Positions 1 to 11,852 are shown, counted from the first letter of the stretch. The stretch is DNA of 31,132 nt from Hypsibius dujardini (GCA_001579985.1 LRSR01012667.1:1-31132); one strand, 5' to 3'. The notes: generated by a model not told the origin, from the sequence alone. Numbers and translations: made by a program.

Positions 1-234
1 GGGTCCCGGAAATATGCAAAAGGAGCGGGACAGGGGTAATGCTTAAACAATCAACCAATCAACCAGCAGAGCTCCCAAGAGGGGAGGGGCAGGGTAATGC
101 TTAAACAATCAACCAATCAACTAGCGGAGCTCCGGCGCAATTAGAATTGAGTTGATTGGTTGATCGTTCAATTATTACCCCTGCCCCGCCCCTTCTGTCC
201 ATTTTCGGAACCCCCCGTTAGATTAAATTCTATC
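1..234. repeat. Foldback (inverted-repeat) element, family A, left edge cut by window
   Basis: Two direct copies of a G-rich arm (GGGRCAGGGGTAAT followed by AACAATCAACCAATCAAC) are followed by its inverse (GATTGGTTGATYGTTCAATTATTACCCCTGCCCCGCCCC). The unit can fold into a long hairpin. The right edge, reading TTAGATTAAATTCTATCGC, is almost the same as the right edge of the copy inside the peptide-gene intron near 21000. The GGGCGGGGCAGGGG arm also occurs in the aminotransferase intron near 6890. No coding capacity is visible. It is probably a non-autonomous mobile element, but the left terminus lies outside the window, so no target duplication can be tested. Confidence 0.75.
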
Positions 235-469
235 GCTTACTGTACACGCCAAAATTGCGAAGCGGGATCTTTCGCGGATGGTTGCAGTTCTTGCATCGCG
301 TTCGTATAGGAGCTGCCATTTTTACTTAATTTAGTAATCGCTTTGCACAAAAATTTAAAAAATGATTTTATATTACTTTTATAGAATAAGTCACCTAGTA
401 AGTTAGACATAAAACACCCTTACTCGGTAATTTTTTTTTTATGATGATATGATTTTGGCGGTCGGGTGT

Positions 470-810
470 TAAATCAATGAATCAAATGATGTGAGAAACA
501 GTTGCTTTCAATAGCCAAAATTGGCTCAAACTCCGAACACCCCATTTTGCTGAGCGCCCTGATCAAACTCCTGATTGGCTCATTTCGTACAGCTTACTCG
601 TTGTGCTCGATTGATTGATTGTACGGTTGTGCTTTTTCGTATATTTCTCCCTACAGTGGTAATTTGGTGAATGGCACTCAATAGGCACGGCCCGGGTTGG
701 TTAAAATTGACGGGTAGGGCAGAAAATTTTCCCATGAGAACGCGAACATAATGTGATAAAATTCCTATTTTCACATTTGTCTTCTTTAACATATCATCAA
801 AAGCCATCGA
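470..810. repeat. Dispersed repeat, family B copy (related to 18631-19464)
   Basis: The stretch 470-560 resembles 19330-19420 in the same orientation: AATCAA, GTGAGAAACAG, then a segment ending CCCCATTTTGCT. The stretch 560-750 matches the reverse complement of about 18800-19040, sharing CCCGGGCCGTGCCTATTGAG and CACCAAATTACCA. This is therefore a rearranged copy of the large foldback locus near 18.6-19.5 kb. Short open frames crossing it are incidental. Boundaries are approximate. Confidence 0.7.
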
Positions 811-956
811 TGGGGGCAGTTATATTATGTTAGAACAGCATTCAAACGGAGGAAATTCCTGCATTTACCGTAGCAGTACATGCGGGAACTCCTGTTGGAA
901 TAAACAAAAGATGTCTATAACAAATGGAACAACAACGTCGCCTTTTTCGGAGCTCC

Positions 957-3900
957 TCAGCCGCGTAGCAATCGCAACGCCAAGTCCTCATCGGCTTGCA
1001 CATTCACAGGGGCAGGCTCTACCAGCTTCTTCGTTCTCCCACTTCTCTTGTCTTCCACATGTCTCACAGGCTCTTCCACCACCTGCGCCTTCTTTGTCTT
1101 CCGTAGCGAGTTGAGTTTCCTCGGATCAACGGCAGCTTCCTCTGCCGCAGTTTTTGCCCTGGTCTTCCTCTTTTTCATAGACACTTTCTCTTCCTCCCCG
1201 TTCGAATCAGCTTCTGCAACCACACCTTGCAACATTCTTCGCTTCTTCCGATTGCCCCGCTTCGCCGGTTCGTACTCGGCTTCCGTGATCACCGTCTCGT
1301 CCTCCTCCTCTCCGAAACTTCCCCACGTGACGCCGCCTCCTTCGCCGTCATCTAAGCTTCCCAGGGTGACACCAGCATCTTCTTCATCTCCTTCGCCGTC
1401 GCCCATCGCTTGCAGCTCGTCGCGAGCCAACGGTTGTCCGGGTTTCCGACGCAGCTCCTTCCGCTTCTTATTCTCCAGACGGTGCTTCTCCTTTATCCGC
1501 TTCCGTTGCGCCAGCTGATCTTCCTTGTCCACCTGAAATGATCCACACGTTGGCCAATTTCCCATTCCAAATGTGAATTGAATGGAAAACGTCAACAACA
1601 AAAAACTTATTATCACTGCTTAAATTCGAGCATAAATGTAATAAATTATTGTATTTTTTTTTGCCATAAAATTACCCACTTCCAAACCTCGAGGTATCGA
1701 GGAAAATAAACTATGAACTAAAATAAAAAACGCTCGGAAATCCTTAAACTAATTTAACAATCAAAGTTCATAAACGCAAAGGGGATTTTGTTAAGAGGAT
1801 GCGAATATTCTGAAAGGAAGTTTTTAAGATTAAGTGGATATACACTAGTGCTGTTTCAGTGTGCTGAAAAGATGACATTTTAAATGGCTTGAAAAGCGGC
1901 TTTTGAAATGAGAAAAGGTGGCTTTTCTTCGGAAGAAAAAAAATCTTGATTTTAACAAATTTTGCCGGTGGATTTTACTTAATTTAATATTGTATTCGAG
2001 TTCAAACACCTTGTTTAACCAACACAAACAAACACCAACCTCCAAGAGCCGTTGCTTGGCCTCACTCAAATCCAACCCGGCGGAGGTGATCCCGCCCTGA
2101 CTGACATACGCACTGGAGCCCTCCACCAACAAGGCATTCCCGTCGTCGTCGAACCTTATCCGCGTATTGGAGAGGATACCCTTATTCGCCTCCTTCCTGG
2201 CCAGCGCGGCCTTGGAGATGTGCCGGAGTTTGTTATTCACCGGCTCCAGTTTCGAGAGGTCTTCCTCCACGGCCGGGGCGTCCTTGACATCCTTCTGCTT
2301 CACAGTCAAAATTTCGTCCTCCGACTCGTCGGACTGGTCATTGGAGAAGGACTTTGATGAGGAACCCTTCTCCGCGGTCTTCCCGGGTAGGTCGCCGCCG
2401 GCATCGCGACGCCGTAGCCGGTCGAGGAAGCGGATTCGCGGCTGGTCGTACAGCCCGAGGGACTGCGCGTACGCTGACAGGTCCAGCGTCTTCAGCTCGG
2501 GCTCTCTCCAACCGGACTTCCACAGGTGCATAAGGTACGCCTGAAAGTGGGAATGTTAGTTCCAGCCGCAGTGTGAGGCAAATAAAATAGCTTGGAAATG
2601 GGTGAATTGGCTTTGTTCAATGTGCAACTCCACAATATCCTTTCAATTCCAATTGGAACTGGAATCGATCGAATTACACTTCCAATGCCAATTCCTGGAA
2701 TTCCTTCCTATTGCTAGCATTCGGCTCGCTCCGGATTCGAAATGAATAGCGGGGTGAGATTGAAGTGAGCATCCTTACCTTGAAGCAGCGCTGGGCGGAT
2801 GCTTTGAGTTCGGGGTCACGGGCCAGCATGTTCTCGAGGGAGGTCTTCATGGGAGTGACGCGACGGACAGCACTCTCGGAGACGTCTTGACGCGTGATGG
2901 ATATCTCCTTAGCCTGGAGCTTTTCCACAAACGGCTCCTCGCGGTCGAGGAGGACCAGGACGGAGGTGCCGGATTTGTCGTAGCGAGCGGTCCGACCTGG
3001 AGAAAAAAAACTCACTCAAGGAAAGACATCAGGAAAACACATCTTCATTGACGTGTTTCTTTCGACTTTCCACAACTTGGTCATCTCAATTTCTCCATCA
3101 GGACAAAAGGCAGTCTCATTTACAGTCTCAGACCTAATATTCGGAAAGAAGAAAAATAACTGTAGTTTCCAATAATTGTAAGATAAGAAAAAAAATTTAA
3201 GCTTCATCCGATCATAAGATTTTAAATAAGAAATAGAAAAATTAAAAATAATCTCGTTATTGTGACGGTTTTATTTTAGAACCACTCAGTCTTGCTCAAG
3301 CCGCATGAATTCATACAGTATATCTATAAATAGATAGCATTTACAAAATATACGCCAAATTAAATTTATCATCTATTTCTACATGATTAATAGTAATTAA
3401 AATTTCTGGTAATTTCGGCGGTTTTACCGATTTTGACCATAAAACACTACAAATAATTCCTGAAGCAACGAATAAATTTACCTGCGCGGTGAATGTACTG
3501 CTCCACCGTGTCCGGGCAGTCCAGCTGCACCACCCAATCGACATTGGGGAAGTCCAGCCCGCGCTCACAGAGGTCCGTCGCGATCATCACCACGTGCTGC
3601 TTATTGAGGAAGTCCTGGTACGCCGCGGTCCTCCGCATCTGACTGAGCTTCCCGTAGAGCGCCAGCACCCGCACCTCGTTCTTCTGCAGCACGTCATGGA
3701 GGTACTTCACCTCCTTGGTAGAGGAGACAAAGACCAGGATCTTGCTTTGCGTCGCGGTCTTGATGAAGTTCCATAGGAACTTGAGTTTTCCCTCCAGCGG
3801 GACGAGGGTATAAAAGTGTTTGAGACCTTCCACCTGCTCGTCCACGGAAACGACGACCGGCCGATCGAGACTCAGCCGGGAGAGGTCCTTGACCGAACGG

Positions 3901-5195
3901 GTCTGGGTGGCGGAGAAGAGGAGCGTCTGCCGGGGCGTGGGGAGGTGCTCCACGATGGAGGCCATGTCGCGAGCGAAGCTCATGTCGAGGATGCGATCGG
4001 CCTCGTCGATGACGACTATTTTCAGGGAGGATACGTCGAAGCGGTGACTCTTGTCCATGTGGTCAAGGATCCGGCCCGGCGTGCAAATCACAATGCTGAA
4101 ACGATGGCGAAAAAACATGATATATAAAAAATACACTGGGTAATCAATCAATCAGTCGAAGGATTTAATGTCAGTTCAGCCAGCGTTGTTTCAAGATTTT
4201 CAATTTCAGTTAAACACGTCATCAAAGTCCGATATTGAAATAAATGACCAGGCGTCTGACTTTAAATTAAATTAAGTATCACTTAATTTAACATAACCAC
4301 CGGAACACGGAAGTACCCGGTCGCAAGGAATGTTTTACTGAGTACCCAAAGTTGGCCAACCAAATGCCAAAATAATTCTAGTGAATGAAGTAAATCAATC
4401 GTCACTACAATTTAGTTATTTAAAATTGACGTCGACGTTATTTTAGCATCTCACTAGACAGGATCAGTGAAACTAAAAATCATAAACAAAAGAGACTTTT
4501 CAAAGCGTGAACTGATCGATCAATCAACCACGCAACCTGATGAAAACCTAGAGGGATTTCCTTCCGGGTCAATGCACGTTTCCAAATCACAAGCTATGCT
4601 CATTTAAAATGGCTTAATTTCAACAGGAACCGAAATTGAAAAGATTAGGCCAACTGAATTTTTTTACTAAATAAATGCAGCACTGGGTCGAGGAATCCAT
4701 TTCATCAAACATTGGCAAATCCAACAAGTCAATCAGCCAATCAATCAAAGCCATCAATGAACCAATCCATCTGCCTCAGTAGATCAATCAAGCAGACACA
4801 CACACACACCTGTATTTCTCCATGATTTTCCGCTCATGCGCTAGGTCCCGGCCTCCGTGGCCGCCCACGACCAATCCGACCGACAACTTATGCCGCCGCC
4901 CCACCTCGTGGAACACCTTGGCAATCTGCAGAGCTAGCTCACGGGTCGGCGTGATGACCAGCGCGCCCAAGCCGAAGGTGTCGGACCACTTCTCCCGATG
5001 GAGCAACTCCAGAATGGGGATGACGAAGGCCAAAGTTTTCCCCGAACCGGTGCGCGCCGCAGCCAGCACGTCCCGGCCTTCGATGGCCGCCGGGATGGCC
5101 TTGGTCTGGATCGGCGACGGGACTTTATAGATGGCGCAGTCCCGTAGACCCTCCAGCGTCTCCTCGGACAGATCAAATTCCTCGAAGGAATCCAT
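957..5195 (-). CDS. DDX10: DEAD-box ATP-dependent RNA helicase DDX10/Dbp4-like, five exons
   Basis: Exons on the minus strand, in coding order: 5195-4810, 4095-3482, 2996-2779, 2540-2040 and 1532-957. Junction phases agree throughout and give a 764-residue protein. Visible motifs: Q motif in residues 4-32 (Gln30), ATP-binding ARTGSGKT (47-54), PTREL (83-87), TPGR (134-137), DEAD (159-162), SAT (190-192) and HRAGRTAR (331-338), which is completed across the exon 2/3 junction. After the helicase core come the conserved DDX10-type segment ending in AQRCF and a region resembling its YALSLGL block (here YAQSLGL). The tail is acidic and lysine-rich and ends LALRLLRG. In the family this helicase acts in the nucleolus in small-subunit ribosome biogenesis, releasing snoRNAs from pre-rRNA. 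The start ATG at 5195 lies directly before the Q motif, so the N-terminus is shorter than in vertebrate DDX10. The family assignment rests on the post-core segment and is strong. Confidence 0.95.
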
Positions 5196-5630
5196 TTATT
5201 GCGCAATCAAGCAACGCCCTGCAGTTAGAACTTCTGTCCCACAGAAAATGTTTCGTTAAGTGGTGATTCAACTTGACTTGACCGGCGAAATATATATTTA
5301 TATTTATTACTCAAATAGGTCTAAATAAAAAAAATTCTAAGTGATTCCCAATTCGGCATCTTACTAATAATGCCCCAAGTGGGCTAGCTTTGTTGTTCGG
5401 AATATAAGAGTCATGTTCGGATAATTAACTTTACGCTGTTCGTCACTTTCCCCCTTTTCTGTTCACTTCCTTCCGCTTCCGTTGAAAATTTGCCAGCTCA
5501 CCACCAGACTTTTTGGGGCATACAGAAGTGTCTTCTGTGCTGCAATCGCCTTTTCAGATATAAAAGAGGAGATTATTGTGAGTTTATTGGATGCAGTAGT
5601 GAAGCGCCTGAGTTTCCGACCCCGGTCGGA
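5196..5630. promoter_or_regulatory. Divergent promoter interval between DDX10 and KYAT3
   Basis: This gap separates the DDX10 start codon on the minus strand from the first in-frame start of the aminotransferase on the plus strand. Both 5' leaders must lie within it. I see an AT-rich block around 5285-5345, a CT-rich stretch around 5450-5480 and no convincing TATA box. A bidirectional promoter is inferred from layout only; transcription start sites are not visible. Confidence 0.5.
5591..5599 (+). other. Minimal upstream ORF (ATG-CAG-TAG)
   Basis: A two-codon open frame lies 32 bases upstream of the ATG at 5631, the candidate mitochondrial start of the aminotransferase. If the transcript begins upstream of 5591, ribosomes would meet this ATG first and reinitiation or leaky scanning would be required. 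Its presence is seen directly; any regulatory effect is inference. Confidence 0.35.
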
Positions 5631-8600
5631 ATGCTGCGACCTGCTTTACGATTACCACCACCACTTTGCCCCGCGATTTGTGCCGCAACTGTTCGCCCAT
5701 CCTCATCATCATCAGCTGATTGTCTCCTCCAAACCGCTTCCGCACTCGCGACATTCCCCCCTTTTCGGACTGCTAAAACTGTAAGTTGATGGTAGTTTTT
5801 ACATTAAAAAACATGGGAATGACAGTTTTCATTTCATAGCGTAGGTATTTCTTACCAAGAAGGCACAACTGAAGTCGATTTGTCCCTATACCTAACGATT
5901 GATTGATTGATTGATCAGGTTTGGTTTCTCGACTATTTTGCTCCCCCGAACCTTGCAATAGTAAATGTGTAGTTGGCTGTGTCTTGCAATGTGTTTTAAG
6001 TCAAATTTCTGGCTGTAATTGTGTCCCCGAATTTTATGGAGGTGAAGACAAGTGGGGATTCGACATCGTTACAGTTTCTCAGCGATCGCTTGAATTGCTT
6101 GTGAAGTTGTCGCTTGATTGATGGATTGAATTAATAAATTGGAATGCCACATTTCTTGCGTCTCGTTCAGCGGTGTTCGTCCTCCTTTTAGATGGCTTTG
6201 GATGCGGCAAAAACTTCGTCGTCCGTCAAGGTGGATCTGTCGGATCGGCTGAAGGGGCTTGACAAGAACGTTTGGTACGCAGTGCTCCCCGATTGTCTTC
6301 ACGTCTTGTTTAATCATTTATTGATAATTAAATTATTATAATTATTATAAATACATTATATCCCGTCAATTTTCAGGGTGGAATACACTGGACTAGCTGC
6401 CAAACATAAAGCTGTCAATTTGGGTCAGGTGAGAATCGGTTTACGGCAAAAACGCTTTGCACTTCCTAAAACAGTACGAGAAAATGACGAGAGAAATAAT
6501 AAAATAATAAATAAATGTATTTATTTAAAACAAATAAAAAATTTATTAATTTGTTTTAAATATTTAATTAATCCGCTGATCTATAATTTGAATGATTAAC
6601 TAATCATCTAGTAATATTTTTTTAATTTGATGGGTGTACAATTTTAAACTGAAGTCATTGTTTAATCCTGGTAAAATTAATTCCCCAAGCAGTTCAAGTT
6701 GGATGTTGTATTTCTTCTTTAGGGGTTTCCCGATTTTCCTCCTCCCGCATATGTGACTAAGGCCTTGGCGGAAGCTACCAACGGTGCGAACCACTTGCTG
6801 AACCAATACACCCGAGGCTATGTAGGTTCTCCCGTGTCACACTACACTCAACGACAAGATTGAGAACACTGGAGGGTCCGGGGAATGGGCAAAAGGGGCG
6901 GGGCAGGGGGTGCTTTTCAAACAATCGACAATCAACCACCTCCGCACCCCCTACTCCACCCCTTTGCTTATACCCCGGACCCTTCAGGGTACTCAGTCGA
7001 ACAAGCAATCACCTGATCACCCCCTGCTCCGCCCCTTTTGCCCATTCCCCGGACCCTCCAGGGTACTCAATCGAACAAGCAGTCACCTGACCACCCCCTG
7101 CTCCGCCCCTTTTGCCCATTCCCGGACCCTCCAATGTACTCAATCTTGTCGTTGATTGTAGTACTCTGCTTGTGTGTGTGCCTTATTACAATATTCCACA
7201 ATCCCTTCGGCACACTGGGGACACAACAACAAAATAGCCCAGTAATTTATTCAGCCATTTATTTATGCGATTTTACCGTTGGCAGGGTCATCCACGACTG
7301 GTCAACGTCATGGCGGAAGTCTTCAGCAAAATCCACAATCGACCCATCGACCCAAACAACGAAATCCTGGTGACCATTGGCGCGTACCAGTCGTTGTTCT
7401 GCGCCATCACCGGCTTCATCAACCCCGGAGATGAGGTGATATTTTGGAGAGATCAAACCATTTTTTAATTTTAACAGGGCCAAATCTTCAGTTTTTTTTT
7501 AATTTGTCTGCAGGTCATTGTGATAGAACCGTTTTTCGACTGCTACGAGCCGATGATCAGATATGCTGGTGGTACACCGGTTTTTGTGCCATTGCACCCT
7601 CCGAAGGTGAGTTCTTTGTCATTTGTCTTCTTTGTCAGTCTGTCTGTCCGCCTGTCCGTTTGTCGGTCTGTCTGTTTGCTTGTCTGTCTGCCTGCCCGCC
7701 TGCATGTCTGTTGTTTATCTGACTATCTCTGTCTGTCTGTCTGTCTGTCTATCTGTTTACCTGTCTGTTTACCTGTCTGTTTGTTTACCTCTCTTTTTAC
7801 CTCTCTGTTTACCTCTCTGTTTACCGGTCTTTTTATCTGTCTGTCTGGTTGACTATCTGCCTGCTACTTCGTCTGTCTGTCTGTTTGTATGTCTAACTGC
7901 CTGTTTATCTGTTTGTCTGTATGTCTTCCTCTCTGTTTACCGGTCTGCTTGCTTCTTCGTCGGTCCGTCTGTTTGCCTGCCTGCTTGCCTCCGTGACTCT
8001 CTGTCTCATTCTATGCCTATGTGTTTTTGGTTTCTATGTCAGTAGAACACGTTCAAGATGTCTGCTGCCGATCTGCCTAGCTGCTTCTATGTGCCTGATC
8101 TTTTGCTAGATGTCTATGATTGACTCGTCTTTGTTTATTTGTCTGTCTGTCAGTTTGTCTATGGGGTGACTTGACTGTTAGTCTTTTACAGGGCTGCCTT
8201 ATCGATGACCATCCGTGAATCTTTTGTCCCTTACAGACCAAGACCGACGGGATGACGAAAAGTGCAGATTGGACATTGGACATGCGGGAGCTGGAAGACC
8301 ACTTCACCTCCAAGACCAGAATGATCATCCTCAACACGCCCAATAATCCGCTGGGCAAAGTCTTCACCAAGAAGGAGCTCGATGCTATTGCGGAAATCTG
8401 CGTTCGCAAAAACATCCTGGTGGTCAGCGATGAAGTCTATGAGTGGCTTATTTTCCAGCCGAACGAGCATATTCGAATTGGTATGGCGACGCCTGTTGAG
8501 TCTTTTATGTTCTGCCTACATCTGTCCCCGTTTCACCGCTGTCTGCCGGTTCTTCTGTATATCTGTCTGTCTGCCTACCTGTCTGGCGGCCAGTCTGGCT

Positions 8601-9306
8601 GCCTGTCTGTCTGCCTGTCTGTTTGCTAGTATGTCTGTGTATAAGTCTGTCTGTCTGTCTGTCTATTTATCTGCTTGTCTAACCGCAGCCACCGCTAAGA
8701 TAGGATGGTTTCTTTCCTCAGCTGACCTACCTGGAATGTGGGAGCGAACCATAACGGTCCGTTCCGCAGGGAAGACCTTCTCCGTGACCGGATGGAAACT
8801 CGGCTGGGCGATCGGGCCGGCTAACCTCATCCTCAACTGCAGGGTCATGCTGCAAAACGTCAGCTACACCTCGCCCACTCCCATTCAGGAAGCGGTCGCT
8901 GTGGGCTTTGAGATTGAAAAGGACCGAATTGGCTCGAAAGAATGCTACTTCCAGGAGCTGCCGGAGATGTTGGTCGAGAAGCGGGATCGCATGGCGGAGA
9001 TGCTGCAGAAGGCCGGTTTTATTCCCATTCTCCCAGAAGGTGGGTATTTCATGCTGGCCGACTATTCGAAGCTGAAGAATATGCCGGAGTTGCCGAAAAG
9101 TGATGAAGCCGCGGATTCGGTGTTCGTCAAATGGATGATTGCAGAGAAGAAGTTGGCCACCATTCCTGTCAGTGCTTTCTATTCGCAAGGACACAAGCAC
9201 CTTGCTGAGGAGTACATCCGTTTCTGTTTTTCGAAGGTAATCAGTCCCTTTCGTTTATCTGTCATCGGGTGTGTCTACCCGTGTTTCATCTCCCTAATGG
9301 CAGATT

Positions 9307-9340
<34 letters not shown>

Positions 9341-9657
9341 GCTGTTTGTTTGTTTGGCTGTTTGGCTGTCTGTCTGTTTGTCTTTCTATTTATCTGCCTG
9401 CCAGACTGACTAACTATATGTCTGTTTTTCTCTGTGTCTGTCTGTCTGTCAATCTATCTGCCTGATTGTCTGCCTGTGCATCCATTTTTAAGCTCATGTT
9501 TTTTGCCTTGTCTATCTGCTGTTTATCATGTCTGGACTCATCTTTGGCGTCCTGGTCGGTTATTGTTGCCATCCGTTGGCTCACCCGATGTTTTTTGCAG
9601 AACGACAGTACACTGGATGCTGCGGATAAAATTTTAACGGACTGGATGAGACAATAA
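5631..9657 (+). CDS. KYAT3: Kynurenine aminotransferase / cysteine-S-conjugate beta-lyase (KYAT3-like), nine coding exons
   Basis: Exons: 5631-5780, 6192-6274, 6377-6428, 6723-6821, 7286-7435, 7514-7606, 8237-8480, 8722-9236 and 9601-9657. All junctions keep frame. The catalytic part, from ATG 6192, is 430 residues; with the upstream exon it is 480. It is a fold-type I PLP enzyme that transaminates kynurenine to kynurenic acid and acts on related substrates. Positions in the 430-residue form: FPDFPPP and NQYTRGYGHP near the N-terminus, NTPNNPLGK (192-200), SDEVYEW (Asp224, Tyr227), PLP-binding Lys258 in SAGKTF and carboxylate-binding Arg407 in RFCF. The C-terminus NDSTLDAA also matches vertebrate KYAT3. 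The acceptor TTTTAG at 6191 abuts ATG 6192 exactly. The upstream exon enters in frame and adds a 50-residue Arg/Ser/Leu-rich leader starting MLRPALRL, with a single acidic residue, as expected of a mitochondrial presequence. Intron 6 and neighbouring introns hold CTGT microsatellites. The body is secure; the leader exon is an inference. Confidence 0.93.
6849..7154. repeat. Foldback element, family A, inside KYAT3 intron
   Basis: The ends are inverted copies of CAACGACAAGATTGAG, followed inward by GGAGGGTCCGGGG and AATGGGCAAAAGGGGCGG. Near the right side a unit of about 75 bases is duplicated in tandem (about 6990-7064 and 7065-7138), containing ACCCCCTGCTCCGCCCC and TTTTGCCCATTCCC. The GC-rich arms match those at 1-234 and 20803-21030, but the outermost termini differ. 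It lies wholly within the intron between 6821 and 7286. Short open frames in it are not genes. Confidence 0.8.
7630..8165 (+). repeat. CTGT-rich tetranucleotide microsatellite in KYAT3 intron
   Basis: An imperfect array of CTGT/CTGC/TTTA-type tetramers spans about 530 bases of the intron between 7606 and 8237. The long Cys/Leu/Ser/Val-rich open frames here are a by-product of the repeat. The array is interrupted by less repetitive sequence near 8040-8110. Confidence 0.9.
8549..8685 (+). repeat. CTGT tetranucleotide microsatellite in KYAT3 intron
   Basis: An imperfect CTGT/CTGC array inside the intron between 8480 and 8722, ending about 40 bases before the 3' splice site. It is pyrimidine-rich on the coding strand. 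Confidence 0.88.
9300..9480 (+). repeat. CTGT tetranucleotide microsatellite in last KYAT3 intron
   Basis: A CTGT-dominated array, with GGCTGTTTG variants, inside the intron between 9236 and 9601. Confidence 0.88.
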
Positions 9658-9658
9658 A
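9653..9658 (+). promoter_or_regulatory. AATAAA polyadenylation signal overlapping the KYAT3 stop codon
   Basis: The hexamer AATAAA begins inside the last sense codon (CAA) and contains the whole TAA stop (9655-9657). Cleavage 10-30 bases downstream would leave a 3' UTR of only a few tens of bases. The hexamer is seen directly; its use is inferred. Confidence 0.6.
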
Positions 9659-10278
9659 ATGGTCTCCTCCTTTGTCATCATACACAGAGCAATGAACTTT
9701 AAGACTGCTTGGCTTTCATTTGTTTTTACAGATTGTAATTGTCAGCCCCTGTGCCTGAGTTTTGCTTGCATCGGAATCTAAAAATAGTGGGTATTTTATG
9801 GCTTACAACATCGTTAGTATACTGTTTACCGTTCTGAGAGCTGCGCGCTAGTGCTGCCCGTTCCACAGACAAACAGATAACAGACAGACAGGCAGCCAGA
9901 AGGCTAGACAGACAGACAGACAGGCAGCCAGAAGGGTAGCCAGACAGACAGACAGGCCGACAGGCAGACAAGCAGCTCAACCACAAGCTAACCAGGCAGA
10001 CAGACCGACTGTTAGACTGATAAGCAGTTCAGTAATACATGTAAGGGAAGCAGACAAGTGGGAGAAAAATGATAGGTACTTCGCAGTTCGCAATAACATT
10101 TGCAAAAGTACCTGCAGGATTTAGTTATCTTTCGCACTCTTGCAATCTGTGAGAGATGAAGTGCTAGAGATCAGCGACGTCCATGATTTTAGGATTAACT
10201 AGCAAAACGTCCCCACCTTCCCCCCCCCCAAGCCTTAATAACGTTGCCTCACTTTCATTGTGGAGCTCTTCGAAATTG
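9659..10278. other. Intergenic gap between convergent KYAT3 and PPT2 genes, with CAGA microsatellite
   Basis: The gap contains a CAGA/CAGG tetranucleotide array at about 9868-10015 and a ten-base C run near 10217. I see no coding region. Both genes end here, so it must hold the PPT2 3' UTR; I found no canonical AATAAA on the minus strand close to the PPT2 stop. Confidence 0.75.
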
Positions 10279-10772
10279 TCAACTTAAATAGGGCTGAATA
10301 AGGTAACGAAAAACGGTCGGGTCGACGTGCCACTTTACGTGTGTAATGCCGGCCATCTCCAGTAGAACTAGGTCGCCCCGCTCGTTCAAGGTTCGCAGTC
10401 CGGAGTCGTCGTTTTTGTAGCTGTCCTGCTCGGTCAGTGGCACGACTGTTTCGTTCTCATCGAAATTACCAAAGTGCGCGCTCTGCCATGGCGTGATCAC
10501 CCCGTCCTCCGGTCCTCCGATGAGAACGAGTTTCTTTAATTTGGTCAGGTTGGTCTTGTAGCTGGTGGCGTTCGGATTGGGCAGCCGGGTCTCTTGGTTA
10601 ATTAAAGCCAGGTACTGGCTGGTGGAGCGATACAGATCCAGGTGATGTGGATCTCTCCCTGGAATGAAAGTCAGTTAAACTATCACAGACAAACGCATCG
10701 TGAATAAGGGAATAACAGACAAACAAACAGGCAAACAGGCAGGCAGACAGACAGACAGACAGGCAGACAGGC

Positions 10773-10808
<36 letters not shown>

Positions 10809-11815
10809 CAGTCAGAGAGGGAGATGGACGGGCAGACAGCAAACAGACAGGCAGACAGACAGACAAAGAAGCCAACTGACGTGCGGACAATCAGACAGAC
10901 AGACAAACAGACCGACTCACAATATCCACCGACGCTGAAGGTTTGTCCGAATTTGGAATATAGTATTTTGTAGAGGCTGTCTTTCAGGTAATGAGGGAAG
11001 AGAAACCTAGAATTTTGTTGTACAATGTAAATTGTAATGGCAGTGCGAACGAAGGACTGACCGGAGGCAAGATTTAGATCGACGAATTACCTCCTGCAAC
11101 GATATAGAAATCATTTATTTATATAGCCGGCAGTTCGAGGTTCACCAACTTGGCGTTCTCTTAGTGCAGAAACTCCGCTTAAAAAACTTACAAATAGCTC
11201 GTGTCTCCATATTGACCACCTTGTGGAGATGACAACGAAATGAAGGTGTGAACGTTCAAATCATCCACAGACTGCAATTCAAATTTGCAATAGACATTTA
11301 TACGAAAACCAAGAGTTCATTTTATCGCCCTAAAAATTAAAAATGTACCATAATTTGTGGGGATTTTATATACTGTCTCATTGTTATTAAAATTGCTGTA
11401 AATAGTACAAAGAATCAATAAATAAAAATCCTCCATAAATCAGCATAACGTTTTTTTCATTTTACGCAAAAAAATTGCAGACACTTCTTCGAACCGACAC
11501 AAACCTGAATCACACCTCGTGAAATGAGACCGCCCTGACTGTAGCCGATAATGTTGATGCCCTGGTCCTTGTGAATGTCGGAGATATTTTTGATGGCATT
11601 CCCGAAGCCCAGCACCTGCGTCCACATCGGCCAGGCGGACTTCATGTCCTGAAACATGGCCACCATGTAGACCTCCGTGCCGGGATGCGCCTCCAGGATG
11701 GCGTTCCGGAGGTGGAACAGGGCCAGCGCACTGTCCAGGATTCCGTGAACCTGACACAAAAAAAACGCCATAAAAAATTATTTTTAAACAATATAAACAG
11801 CAACAACAACAACAC

Positions 11816-11852
<37 letters not shown>

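Noticed and set aside
5482-5784. Plus-strand frame in the other phase across the aminotransferase leader exon
   Set aside because: Splicing at 5780 to 6192 puts it out of frame with the enzyme, and it has no ATG near its start.
7520-8109. Several long overlapping Cys/Leu/Ser/Val-rich open frames
   Set aside because: They follow a CTGT microsatellite inside an intron of the aminotransferase; the composition is dictated by the repeat.
7630-8160. CRISPR-like regular repeat
   Set aside because: The tetranucleotide array has no unique spacers of constant length, and this is a eukaryotic intron.
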